A stretch of DNA of 47,773 bases from Desulfovibrio sp. (lineage in GTDB: Bacteria > Bacillota > Dethiobacteria > DTU022 > UBA8154). How positions within the stretch are numbered: position 1 is the first letter of the stretch; each line of letters opens with the position of its first letter. Position numbers and translations under genes: made by a program. The stretch spans positions 1 through 47,773 of the forward strand of contig JAGVAS010000147.1 of the NCBI GenBank assembly GCA_020060185.1, written 5' to 3'. Under the pieces are notes generated by a model that was given only the letters and a program-made list of their open reading frames with translations, had not been told where the DNA came from and did not search any database. Below are positions 34,671-42,402 of this stretch, one piece after another.

Positions 34671-34709
34671 TTGTAAAAGAGACGGAAAGAGAATATAGAT
34701 ACCCGCTTT
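34671..34709 (+). repeat. Direct repeat, right copy (aroQ-like 3' end)
   Basis: Matches 27765-27803 at 35 of 39 positions and keeps the same reading frame and TAG stop (CKRDGKRI-stop), although no aroQ gene precedes it. This marks the right edge of the fmdE-ABC insertion, 82 bp before aroH. Confidence 0.85.
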
Positions 34710-34790
34710 AAAAAAAACGATTAAGGGTTGTTAAAGGAGGGGAAATACTATATTATGGTATAAAAAAATTCTTTTTCCCAACGAGGTGGT

Positions 34791-35186
34791 ATGAAGATGC
34801 AGGGTATAAATTTACGGGGCGTTAGAGGTGCTACTGATGTGCCTTCCAATGATGCTCATGAAATTTTGGAGGCAACTAAAGAACTTCTCCAGGAAATGCT
34901 GCAAAAAAATTCCATTAGGAAGGAAGAGATTGCGGCAATTATTTTTACCATGACAGCAGACCTCAATGCTGTTTTTCCTGCAGAAGCTGCCCGCCAGCTG
35001 GGCTGGACCTATGTGCCGCTCTTCTGCCCCAGTGAAATTGATGTGCCCGGAGCCCTGCCGCGTTGTATCCGTATTTTAATGCTAATTAATACAGCAAAGG
35101 CACAGGAAGAAATACACCATGTTTATTTAAGAGGAGCTGCTGTACTAAGACAAGACCTTGTTAAAAAAGAAGAAGGAAATAATTGA
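34791..35186 (+). CDS. aroH: Chorismate mutase, AroH type
   Basis: Monofunctional pseudo-trimer type as in Bacillus subtilis, converting chorismate to prephenate for both pheA and tyrA. 'LRGVRGATDV', 'TADLNAVFPAEAAR', 'YVPLFCPSEIDVPGALPRCIRI' and 'HHVYLRGAAVLRQD' match the family, including the catalytic Arg, Glu and Cys region. Length is 131 aa. The start may be ATG 34791 or ATG 34797; GAGGTGG at 34783-34789 lies 1 nt before the first and about 7 nt before the second. It probably once followed aroQ directly. Confidence 0.94.
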   Translation: MKMQGINLRGVRGATDVPSNDAHEILEATKELLQEMLQKNSIRKEEIAAIIFTMTADLNAVFPAEAARQLGWTYVPLFCPSEIDVPGALPRCIRILMLINTAKAQEEIHHVYLRGAAVLRQDLVKKEEGNN

Positions 35187-35214
35187 AGAAAAGTGGAGAA
35201 AGCTTCCATATTTT

Positions 35215-35244
35215 GCTGCGTCTGATTTGGACAGCAGCTTTTTT
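35215..35244 (+). terminator. Rho-independent terminator after aroH
   Basis: GCTGC (35215-35219) pairs with GCAGC (35234-35238), extended by GTC/GAC with a bulge, and TTTTTT follows. It marks the end of the aromatic supercluster. Confidence 0.75.
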
Positions 35245-35505
35245 GATACTGATATCATTCTGAACTGTAGCAGCGTAGGTAAGATTATTTGTTACAAAGT
35301 TGGAGAGGATAAGTAAAGACAATCGCAAAAGTAAAAAGCGAGAGTCTCGTCTTTTAAATTTGAAAAGAAAAATTCGGGAGGTTATTATCTTCGATATATT
35401 CTCTCATGGCCTCTGGCAAGAAAAACAAAGTACCTCCAAAAAGAGGGAATTACTCAAAAATAGCAAAAGTATAAAATATTATACTAACAAAGGATTGATG
35501 CCTGG
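35245..35505. other. Intergenic stretch after the aroH terminator
   Basis: With the end of aroH this makes a gap of about 320 bp. A 77-codon frame from TTG 35300 lacks a ribosome site and looks like chance coding. TATAAAATATTATAC near 35470-35485 may be the -10 region for the next gene. Confidence 0.4.
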
Positions 35506-35871
35506 GTGCAAGTATCAAGAGCCCAGTTTATAATCCTTTCTTCTGTTTTCCTCTCTCTGGTTTTGGCCTTTAACTGTATTTATGTTTTGCGGCAGGAACA
35601 ACAAAATATACGGGTTATTATCGAGAGTATAAATGAATATTTATCAGAAAGACCGGGTTATGATAAAGAGAGCGATCATAGTCTATTTAATCAGCTTAGG
35701 GAAATAAAACATTACCTGGAAGAACTTAAGGCACATAACCGCGAGTTAGAGGAAATAGTGTCTCTGCTACAGCAGAACTATGTAATGGCTGTAAGCCTGC
35801 GGGGCGCTGATCTACCCGTTCTTTCCCCCCTTCCGGATTCAGTGCGGGGCCCGAAAAAGTGGCCCGAATGA
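35506..35871 (+). CDS. Hypothetical membrane-anchored coiled-coil protein, probably frameshifted
   Basis: The protein has one N-terminal membrane helix (about residues 6-26, 'FIILSSVFLSLVLAFNCIYVL') and a long charged helix likely to form a coiled coil (residues 55-90). I do not recognise the family. The annotated frame ends 121 codons in, after a run of six C (35825-35830). If one base were added there, the frame would continue through GPEKVARMMALIARAAVEDS to a TGA at 35958-35960, just 3 nt before fxsA. Either a sequencing error, a real frameshift mutation or programmed slippage would explain this. GTG 35506 has only a weak AAAGG site. Confidence 0.5.
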   Translation: MQVSRAQFIILSSVFLSLVLAFNCIYVLRQEQQNIRVIIESINEYLSERPGYDKESDHSLFNQLREIKHYLEELKAHNRELEEIVSLLQQNYVMAVSLRGADLPVLSPLPDSVRGPKKWPE

Positions 35872-35963
35872 TGGCTCTCATAGCCAGGGCTGCGGTAGAA
35901 GATAGCGAGGTTGAAAGATGGGAAAGAATATTAAAAATCGGCAAAGCGGAAGGCAGATGAAAA

Positions 35964-36335
35964 ATGCTCATTAAATTGCTGTTTTTATTTACCGTAATTC
36001 CCCTGTTGGAACTATGGTTGCTGATAGAGGTTGGAAAAATTATCGGGACATGGTTGACAATAATGATCGTAGCATCAACGGGTTTTCTAGGGGTTTTACT
36101 GGCCCGCTCCCAGGGTTTACTAGTACTTTATAATATGCAGGCAGAGCTCCGTCGGGGAATGCTCCCCACAGATGAGCTTTTAAATGGCGTTTGCATTTTA
36201 GTAGGCGGTGCTTTTCTGTTAACGCCGGGGTTGATAACTGATTTGTTTGGGTTTTCTCTTCTTTTTCCCCTTACAAGGAATCCAATTAAAAAAGTAGCAG
36301 TACGCCTGATAAAAAAGATGTTTAAAGTTATTTAA
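35964..36335 (+). CDS. fxsA: FxsA family membrane protein
   Basis: The 123 aa protein has three to four hydrophobic segments and the FxsA hallmarks 'PLLELWLLIEVGKIIGTWLTI' (near the N-terminus), 'STGFLGVLLARSQG' and 'LVGGAFLLTPGLITDLFGF'. E. coli FxsA overexpression relieves F exclusion of phage T7; the normal role is unknown. ATG 35964 has GGAAGG about 10 nt upstream, inside the extended frame of the preceding gene, so coupling is likely if that frame is real. Confidence 0.88.
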   Translation: MLIKLLFLFTVIPLLELWLLIEVGKIIGTWLTIMIVASTGFLGVLLARSQGLLVLYNMQAELRRGMLPTDELLNGVCILVGGAFLLTPGLITDLFGFSLLFPLTRNPIKKVAVRLIKKMFKVI

Positions 36336-36369
36336 TTTTCTCAGTTAAACAACAGGGAAAATTACATTT

Positions 36370-36576
36370 GACTTTACTTCTAATATCTGGCAGCTGAAGT
36401 ACATGGAGGAAAGCAATGCCCGCCAAACAGCCCAACTGCTAAGCAAGGGGCGCTGGACCCATGATTATCCGCTAACCAGTGAAATCCTAAAAGAATTCGG
36501 TTTGAGGATTTCCACGGATATTCCCTGGGAAATATACAGGCTCATGGAACTATACCCCCAGCACCAAAAAACTTAG
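36370..36576 (+). pseudogene. 3' remnant of a ClpP-class serine protease gene (SDH_sah family)
   Basis: A 68-codon open stretch encodes 'KYMEESNARQTAQLLSKGRW', 'THDYPLTSEILKEFGL' and 'STDIPWEIYRLMELYPQ', which is the C-terminal signature of the SDH_sah/periplasmic ClpP-like serine proteases. The N-terminal membrane segment and catalytic region (some 200 residues) are missing; a stop lies 24 nt upstream in frame, and no good start is present. It appears to be a gene tail left after a deletion or rearrangement. Confidence 0.72.
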
Positions 36577-36589
36577 AAAGAGTGATAAA

Positions 36590-37740
36590 ATGCGACCGGG
36601 AAAAATTGAAGAACAAACAGCAGGCAGATTCCAGAGGGTAAAACCGCGTCTGTGGACTTTAAATTTTATCTTGATCTCCTTATCTTCTCTTACCGTGTTT
36701 CTCTGCTTTCACAGCCTCGTTCCCACTCTTCCGGCTTATATCGAAGGATTCGGTGGGACAACAAAAACCGCAGGGCTGGCCATGGCTTCCCTGACCCTGG
36801 CAGCGGTTATGATCAGGCCGTTTACCGGTTGGGCCCTGGATAAATACGGGCGTAAACTGATCCTTCTGGGTGGTCTTTTTGTCTTTTTAATCCCGTCGAT
36901 TATTTATATCTGGATGATTCCCGCTGTCATGCTAATTATTTTTCGTTTTGTTCAGGGACTGGGCTGGGGGGTTTGTAATACGGCTTCAGGTACAGTTGCA
37001 TCAGATATCGTGCCGGCGGAAAGGCTGGGTGAAGGCATGGGGTTTTTCAGTACAACCCTGAGCATCTCCATGGCTATTGCCCCGGCTGTCGGCCTGTGGT
37101 TAATAAGCCGGTATTCCTTCCAGGCGCTCTTTATAACGTGTTCACTTTTAACTCTGGCCTCTCTTCTTCTGGCTATGCTGATCAAATATCCCAAAGTTGA
37201 AAAGCAAGTCACAGGCCTTAGCCTGGTCTTTATGGAAAAAGCGGCCCTCCGGCCTGCCATGGTCATTCTCTTTGTGTCACTGGCATACAGTTCGTTTCTC
37301 TCATTTCTGGCTCTTTATACCCGGGAACAGGGTATGACATCAACAGGGCTCTTTTTTACTACACTGGCTATAACTGCGTTGATATCTCGCCCCCTGTCAG
37401 GAAGAATTATTGACAGGGCAGGACGGAAAGGTTATGACTTAAGCGTGCTGATAGGAAGTATTACCATTATTATCGCCATGCTTATTATCGCCCGGACTTC
37501 CACGCCGTTTCACCTTATAGCCGGGGGAATTTTTTATGGTATCGGCTTTGGCTTCATTCAACCCGCCATGCTGGCCCTTGCCATCAGCAGCGTGCCTCCA
37601 GGTAAAAGAGGAGCAGCGAATGCTACATACTGGACCGCTTTCGATATCGGTGTGGCTGTTGGTTCCCTGACCTGGGGGCTGGTAGCCTCTGCCCTTGGTT
37701 ACAGTGCTATGTTTAACCTGACCATTATCCCGTCAACAGT
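36590..37740 (+). pseudogene. MFS transporter gene, 5' part, interrupted by an insertion sequence
   Basis: Encodes about 383 residues of a 12-helix major facilitator protein: motif A 'GWALDKYGRKLILLGG' after helix 2, 'FRFVQGLGWGVCNTASGTVASDIV' (as 'RFVQGLGWG') in helix 4-5, and a second motif A 'GRIIDRAGRKG' in the C-terminal half. The normal sequence stops at 'NLTIIPST', then runs 17 codons into the insertion element to a stop at 37792. The missing end resumes in frame at 39308. Substrate unknown; a drug or sugar efflux role is typical. ATG 36590 has weak AAAGAGTG upstream. Confidence 0.9.
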
Positions 37741-39307
37741 CCGGGTCTGGGAAATAAACATAGGCACTAGAATATGGAAGTTATATGTGTAGCTGCATAA
37801 TTTTTTTACAATGATTAGATGCAGGATTTTAGCGAAAAAAACTGAAAGAGATCCAGTACGTCATAAAAACAGCCATTAATTGGCTATTAAGGAGGATCTC
37901 TTTCATGGATATTATAACATCAGAAGACAAAAAAAACCAGACCTCTAAGGCTGACTTAGAAGAATTAAGAAACAGTATTCTAAAAGAGATAGAAAAAGTT
38001 TTACGAAGCGCAGAATGTGAAAGAATCCTGCTTTTAATTCACGAGGGTAAAAATCTTTCTGAGAAAGAGACTCATTTAGTAAATCTAAGAACCATTATTT
38101 TGGAAGCGACAACACGGTCCTTATTAACAGAAACCGGTTATCAGGGTTCCAAGCTGCTTTGTGTCTGCGGCTGCAAAGCCAAATTTGTACGCTATGACGA
38201 TAAAAGTTATAATCTGCTTGTCGGTAGAGTTGATCTAAAGCGAGCCTTGTATCAATGTCAGGGTTGCGGGCGGTACTGGCGGCCATTAGATGATAAATGG
38301 GAGTTGCCGGAGGGCCATAACAGTGAAGGAGTAGAACGGGTAACAGCCCTTTTAGGAGCATATATGCCCTTTGAAAGTGCGGAAAAAGTATTACTGGAGA
38401 CATCCGGAGTATCTTTAAGTGACTCCAGCATAAGAGCAATCAGCGAATCTATTGGAGCCGACATAGAATCAATTATAGAGGTGGAGATCGGAAAATCACT
38501 AAATGACGAACTACCCGAACCCGAAGCAGAAATCATGGCGGTATTTTCAGATGGCACCATGGTAAATACCAGAGAAGAACAGTGGAAAGAGGTTAAAGTT
38601 GGAGCGGTAGCAAGCTTTACCCGAACCGGAGAAAAGCAATTAAAGCTTAATCAAACCACCTATACTGCATATTTAGGCGCCGTTGAAGATTTCAAGCCTC
38701 GCCTGTGGGCGGAAGGATATCGCCGTGGCGCAGCGGGTAAAGAAGCGACCCTTTTTCTTGGGGACGGCTCGGTCTGGGTTTGGAATCTAGCCGATGAACT
38801 ATTTCCCCATGCCATTCAAGTATTAGATTACTGGCATTTATGTGAGAATGTATGGAAGGCGTCACATATTATTTTTACAGATGAGGAAGAAAAAAGGAGT
38901 TGGGTCGAAGAAATAACGGAAAATATGTTACGGAAAGGCAAAATACAAGAGGCGATAGATGCCATAAAGAGCGCTTCCACCGGGAAAAAGGACGCCCAGG
39001 AAGCAGTAGAAACCCTCGTTGGTTATATTGTTAACAACAAAGGACGAATAAATTATCCTGTTTTAGAGAGCAAAGGTTATCCCATTGGTAGCGGCATCAT
39101 AGAGAGTGCTTGTAAAAGGATAGTTGGCGCTCGTCATAAGCAATCGGGGATGCGCTGGTCTAAAAGCGGGGTGCAAAAAATGTTAAGCCTGGTTAGCTTT
39201 ATACATAGTAAACGATGGGATGAATACTGGAAATATTTGCGGAAGACAGCATAAGACATATTTTCCATAATTTCCATTTTTTAGTACCTCAAATTTTAAA
39301 GTGCACC
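37741..39307 (+). mobile_element. ISKra4-like insertion sequence (about 1567 bp)
   Basis: The element lies between two copies of CAACAGT (37734-37740 and 39308-39314), probably a 7-bp target duplication; removing the element and one copy restores the MFS frame. The ends are imperfect inverted repeats: the left end is GGGTCTGGGAAAT, the right end (reverse) GGTGCACTTTAAA, with a better inner match between TAGGCACTAGAATATGG (37761-37777) and GAGGTACTAAAAAATGG (reverse of 39274-39290), 13 of 17 bases. It carries a single transposase. A GGGT-type end fits the ISKra4 family. Exact ends could shift by 1-2 bp. Confidence 0.88.
37905..39254 (+). CDS. ISKra4 family transposase
   Basis: DDE-type transposase of 449 aa. 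An N-terminal zinc-finger region has 'CVCGCKAKF' (from residue 86) and 'CQGCGRYW' (from 118). Likely catalytic acids are D216 in 'VFSDGTM', D308 in 'VLDYWHL' and E400 in 'GSGIIESACK', followed by the family-typical 'VGARHKQSGMRWS'. ATG 37905 follows AAGGAGGATCTC. The frame is intact, so the element may still be active. Confidence 0.92.
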   Translation: MDIITSEDKKNQTSKADLEELRNSILKEIEKVLRSAECERILLLIHEGKNLSEKETHLVNLRTIILEATTRSLLTETGYQGSKLLCVCGCKAKFVRYDDKSYNLLVGRVDLKRALYQCQGCGRYWRPLDDKWELPEGHNSEGVERVTALLGAYMPFESAEKVLLETSGVSLSDSSIRAISESIGADIESIIEVEIGKSLNDELPEPEAEIMAVFSDGTMVNTREEQWKEVKVGAVASFTRTGEKQLKLNQTTYTAYLGAVEDFKPRLWAEGYRRGAAGKEATLFLGDGSVWVWNLADELFPHAIQVLDYWHLCENVWKASHIIFTDEEEKRSWVEEITENMLRKGKIQEAIDAIKSASTGKKDAQEAVETLVGYIVNNKGRINYPVLESKGYPIGSGIIESACKRIVGARHKQSGMRWSKSGVQKMLSLVSFIHSKRWDEYWKYLRKTA

Positions 39308-39396
39308 CAACAGTTGCCCTGTTGCTTTATTTTTGGAATAGGTTCCAGAAGAGAAGCACGGTAGAGAAGCACAGTAGAGAAGCAATGAAAACTTGA
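39308..39396 (+). pseudogene. MFS transporter gene, 3' part beyond the insertion
   Basis: Reading on from the target duplication, the frame gives TVALLLYFWNRFQKRSTVEK and a stop at 39394-39396, the expected last helix and basic tail of an MFS protein. Joined to the 5' part this makes a transporter of about 410 aa. Confidence 0.8.
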
Positions 39397-39518
39397 AAAC
39401 CCGGGGTTATTCCTAACAGGTTCTGTTTTGAGGTGCAAAAAAACACTGGCATATAGCTATGTGAACATCCAATTTATCGCGGAACCCTTTGAGTTATTCC
39501 CCGGGTTTTTTATTGTTG
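39397..39518. terminator. Possible long-range hairpin/terminator between convergent genes
   Basis: AACCCGGGG near 39397 can pair with CCCCGGGTT near 39500, followed on the plus strand by TTTTTTATT. The arms are about 100 nt apart, and smaller stems may form between. It separates the MFS gene from the minus-strand Fe-S gene. Confidence 0.4.
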
Positions 39519-40169
39519 TTAGTCCCGGCTGGCCAGGATCCTGATATCCTCAATGTGGATATGCAGCCCGTAGCTTTTTTGTAATAACATATTGACCACT
39601 CCGGTATGGTTAATCGACATCATGCAAAAACCCGGCAGAAAGGTTGCCCGGCACCCGAAGGAGGGCTCCTTGTTTATCCTGCCGGCAATGCCCTCAAAAC
39701 CGATCATGTGGTAAGCAACAATATCCTTGCTTTCATGCTCACGGGAATATTTGGGTCCTACCACCCAGGTGTAGAGCAATCCCGTAACGTTTTCCGCTTT
39801 AATAACCTGTAAAACATGAGGTACGGGGCAGCCGGCTCCCATAGGCCGTCCCAGGACATAGTCCCCTTCTTTTATTTCCATTTTTTCTACCATGTCCCCC
39901 CGGAAGGGGAGGACTATTTTCCGGGCGGAAATTTCTCCCGGCAAAGGTTCAAGGATAAAATCATAGGAGTGCCCCAGAATATCTTTAACAGGATACTCGG
40001 CGGCTGTTATAATGCCGGTTTTTCTACTGGAAAGGGGGTCATTGAAATACGGGCAGTCCGCATAAACTTTTTTAGCTGCATTTACCAGCCGTATAAAACT
40101 TTTGCAGCTCTGTTCACCGCAAAGTCCACAATTTTTTCCAGGAGGCAGCCAGGAATGTTTTACATGCAT
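39519..40169 (-). CDS. Fe-S cluster protein with PF04060-type domain
   Basis: The 216 aa protein begins with a [4Fe-4S] motif C14-x2-C17-x4-C22-x16-C39 ('NCGLCGEQSC ... DCPYF'), the small domain also found in corrinoid Fe-S proteins and RnfB-like proteins. The remaining 170 residues have no motif I know ('PFRGDMVEKMEIKEGDYVLGRP' is the most distinctive block, split here as 'PFRGDMVEKM' and 'EGDYVLGRPMGAGCPVPH'). ATG 40169 is selected: GGGGTGAG lies about 6 nt upstream and it starts 1 nt after the GTPase stop; the longer frame overlaps that gene. It is the third gene of the ATPase-GTPase-FeS operon. Confidence 0.8.
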   Translation of the reverse strand: MHVKHSWLPPGKNCGLCGEQSCKSFIRLVNAAKKVYADCPYFNDPLSSRKTGIITAAEYPVKDILGHSYDFILEPLPGEISARKIVLPFRGDMVEKMEIKEGDYVLGRPMGAGCPVPHVLQVIKAENVTGLLYTWVVGPKYSREHESKDIVAYHMIGFEGIAGRINKEPSFGCRATFLPGFCMMSINHTGVVNMLLQKSYGLHIHIEDIRILASRD

Positions 40170-40170
40170 A

Positions 40171-40881
40171 TTACTCACCCCGGTAAAGATATTCGGCAAT
40201 CTGGCCATCGAGTTTTTGGATGACACCGAAATGATGTTTCCAGCCTATTTCTTTTTTCCCTACGCAAATTGTACAGGTGCCCAGCGGTGGATTCCCTTTT
40301 AGGACAAGGTTATCTTTATTAATATCCGGGGAATTCTGAATCAGGTTATACAAGCGATTTAAAGAATTTCCCTGGAGGGCGTTTGTTTCCATGAGAATGA
40401 TCTTGGTATGTACTTCTCTGATCTTTTGAATAAAAACTTCCCGTTCTGCCTGGCTGACGAGGTCTATTTTGGTAATAATAGCAATATCGGCCAGGCTGAC
40501 CATAGCCCCCATTTTCTCGGGTGCATGAATCCCTGAAATGGAACTGAGGACGATAATCCCCAGGCCCTGGTTTAAATACGGTGAACAGCGTAAACACAAT
40601 CCGGCACTTTCTACAATTAAAAGATCAGCAGAACTTTTTTCCGCCCAGTCAACGGCATCTCCCAGGACCATTACCCCGGCGTGATCCGGGCACAAATCTC
40701 CCGAATAAATTTTTTTGGTAAGGATACCAAATTCTTTTCTTAACTCTATGTCTTCAAAGGCTTTAACCACGTCGATTTTTAAAAAAGCTATGGTTATTTC
40801 ATCTCTAAACCTTTTTACGATCTGCTTGGTAAGAGAAGTTTTGCCGGCCGAGGGGGGTCCGGCAATTATAACAAGTTTCAT
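40171..40881 (-). CDS. HypB/CobW-like GTP-binding metallochaperone-type protein
   Basis: The 236 aa P-loop protein has Walker A 'GPPSAGKTS' (8-16), a G3-like 'VESAGLCLRC' (90-99) comparable to 'ENVGN' in HypB and 'ESGG' in UreG, and G4 'TKID' (137-140). Two CxxC pairs are present, C96/C99 next to the G3 motif and C203/C206 ('TCTIC') near the C-terminus, suggesting metal or Fe-S binding. Such SIMIBI GTPases drive nickel, cobalt or zinc insertion into enzymes. It is flanked by an ABC-type ATPase and an Fe-S protein on the same strand. The client enzyme is not in the window. Confidence 0.82.
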   Translation of the reverse strand: MKLVIIAGPPSAGKTSLTKQIVKRFRDEITIAFLKIDVVKAFEDIELRKEFGILTKKIYSGDLCPDHAGVMVLGDAVDWAEKSSADLLIVESAGLCLRCSPYLNQGLGIIVLSSISGIHAPEKMGAMVSLADIAIITKIDLVSQAEREVFIQKIREVHTKIILMETNALQGNSLNRLYNLIQNSPDINKDNLVLKGNPPLGTCTICVGKKEIGWKHHFGVIQKLDGQIAEYLYRGE

Positions 40882-40926
40882 AATGATTCACCATCCCGGT
40901 TAATTTGACTATTTAAAGTGTTTTTA

Positions 40927-41706
40927 TTAGGCGAAGTTTACGGCAAGAAAATCAAAAGTAATTGCTTTTCCCGCTCTTAGTTCCTCCCTTACATTACCTA
41001 TTTTCTTATCCAGCTCCAGGAGATTTTGGGCGGCCCTTATTTCCGGTTCATTCTGGTACAATACGTTTTTAACGGCCCCGTTTTCCATAATTATTCTGGT
41101 TTTGGTAAGTAAAGCAATAACGGGGTCATGTGTTACAAAAACGACCATTTTGCCTGCATTTTGGATAAGGCTGACAACTTCCTGTTTAAAAATACCGGCA
41201 TTTTCAATTTCATCGAGTAAAATGATCGGAGCCGCACCTATCAGGATGGCATCGGCTATTAACAGGGACCTGGTCTGCCCTCCGGAAAGCACAGTTACTT
41301 TGGTGTCTTTTTTTATTTTTTCGCCGGTGAAATTGTTGGCCAGTTCAATGGTTTCCAGGATTACTTTCTCATCAGGAATCTTCCGGGCGCGGGCATGGAT
41401 ATGCAGGAATTCTTCTATAGTCAGATCGGCAAAACATTTGGTATTTTGGGTGATCATCACAATGGGTTTCATGGCCGGGTTGTACCTGATCTCATCTGCA
41501 GGTATCTCGCCATTAATAATAACCCGCCGTCTTGTGGAAGTATCTCCCTGGGCCAGCAGTTCAATATCGGTAATAAGCGCTGTTTTTCCGCTTCCTGTCG
41601 GTCCGACTATGGAAATAGTTTCCCCGGCTTTTAAGGTTATGTAAGTAAAATTTTCTTTGCATCCGGTCTTATCAAGACCTGGAAGAATAGTGATTTCTTC
41701 GATCAT
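40927..41706 (-). CDS. ABC-type ATPase without membrane partner
   Basis: A 259 aa ATPase with Walker A 'GPTGSGKT' (35-42), signature 'LSGGQ' (140-144), Walker B 'IILLDEIENAG' and the switch His in 'VFVTHDP'. The residue after the Walker B Asp is Glu, so hydrolysis should be intact. No permease or binding protein gene is adjacent; its neighbours are the GTPase and the Fe-S protein, which suggests a soluble assembly or activation role instead of transport. ATG 41706 follows AGGAGGAG. Confidence 0.85.
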   Translation of the reverse strand: MIEEITILPGLDKTGCKENFTYITLKAGETISIVGPTGSGKTALITDIELLAQGDTSTRRRVIINGEIPADEIRYNPAMKPIVMITQNTKCFADLTIEEFLHIHARARKIPDEKVILETIELANNFTGEKIKKDTKVTVLSGGQTRSLLIADAILIGAAPIILLDEIENAGIFKQEVVSLIQNAGKMVVFVTHDPVIALLTKTRIIMENGAVKNVLYQNEPEIRAAQNLLELDKKIGNVREELRAGKAITFDFLAVNFA

Positions 41707-42035
41707 CGGTTTGTCTCCTCCTATAATTTTTTTTGACAGTGTAAACTATGTTTTATTTAGGGAAATGGTTACCTGACTTAAGGGCTTTAGATAATGAACC
41801 GATGGGGTGATTTCCTGTTTTTCGGTGCTCAAACAGGGTACTTTGATACAATAAACAAAAAATATTTATTTTAGGCTTTAAGCGAATTTCTGCCACTCAG
41901 ACTTTCGGCTGGTAATATGGTCTCAAGTAATGTTTCGGCCCTGCTGCTTAATATCCAAAGTGGTATAATTTGGTAGTATTTTTAATTGAAGAATAAGGCA
42001 AACTAAAATAAAATCTCTTTTTGGGAGGTATCACA
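41707..42035. other. Intergenic region between divergent ATPase and DUF1657 genes
   Basis: About 330 bp with no gene. It must hold promoters for both directions; GTGGTATAATTTG near 41958-41970 is a good -10 toward DUF1657 without a clear -35. The stretch 41890-41945 has GACTTTCGGC and TGTTTCGGCC words but no motif I can assign. Confidence 0.4.
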
Positions 42036-42242
42036 ATGACAGTAGGAAAACAGTTAAAAACTACTCTTTCCAGTTTAAAAAGTGCCCAGGCAAGTCTGGA
42101 ATCTTTTGCGCTTGAAACCGAAAGCCAGACAGCTAAACAAGTGTTTTCACAGTTTGCCGACCAGACCAAATCTATTGTGGAAGGCATAGAGGCTAGAATA
42201 CAGGAGATAGAAACACAAGAACCCCAATATAAAGCCCGTTAG
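42036..42242 (+). CDS. DUF1657 family protein (sporulation-associated type)
   Basis: The 68 aa helical protein 'MTVGKQLKTTLSSLKSAQAS' ... 'EIETQEPQYKAR' matches DUF1657, small proteins often encoded with spoVA or DUF421 genes in spore formers. ATG 42036 is chosen because GGAGG at 42024-42028 lies 7 nt upstream; TTG 42021 overlaps that site. The whole protein is predicted to be a helical hairpin. It has its own terminator and appears to be a single-gene unit. A role in spores is an inference from the family. Confidence 0.85.
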   Translation: MTVGKQLKTTLSSLKSAQASLESFALETESQTAKQVFSQFADQTKSIVEGIEARIQEIETQEPQYKAR

Positions 42243-42280
42243 AGGGTCATCAACCAAAGCAGAACATAAATATGAAAACA

Positions 42281-42317
42281 AAAAATAGGGTGTACCTGGC
42301 AATAACACCCTATTTTT
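42281..42317 (+). terminator. Terminator, probably bidirectional
   Basis: AAAAATAGGGTGT (42281-42293) and ACACCCTATTTTT (42305-42317) form a perfect 13-bp inverted repeat with a T-run on one strand and an A-run on the other. It serves DUF1657 and perhaps the permease gene coming from the other side. Confidence 0.9.
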
Positions 42318-42402
42318 GTTTTGTTCTTTTTAATTTTATCCTATTTCTTTCTCACAATAATAACTTCTTCTACCCTGAAAATAGCGCTTTACACATGTTT
42401 TA

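Noticed and set aside
35300-35533. Lysine-rich ORF of 77 codons after the aroH terminator
   Set aside because: TTG start without ribosome site; it overlaps the next gene and covers a promoter-like stretch.
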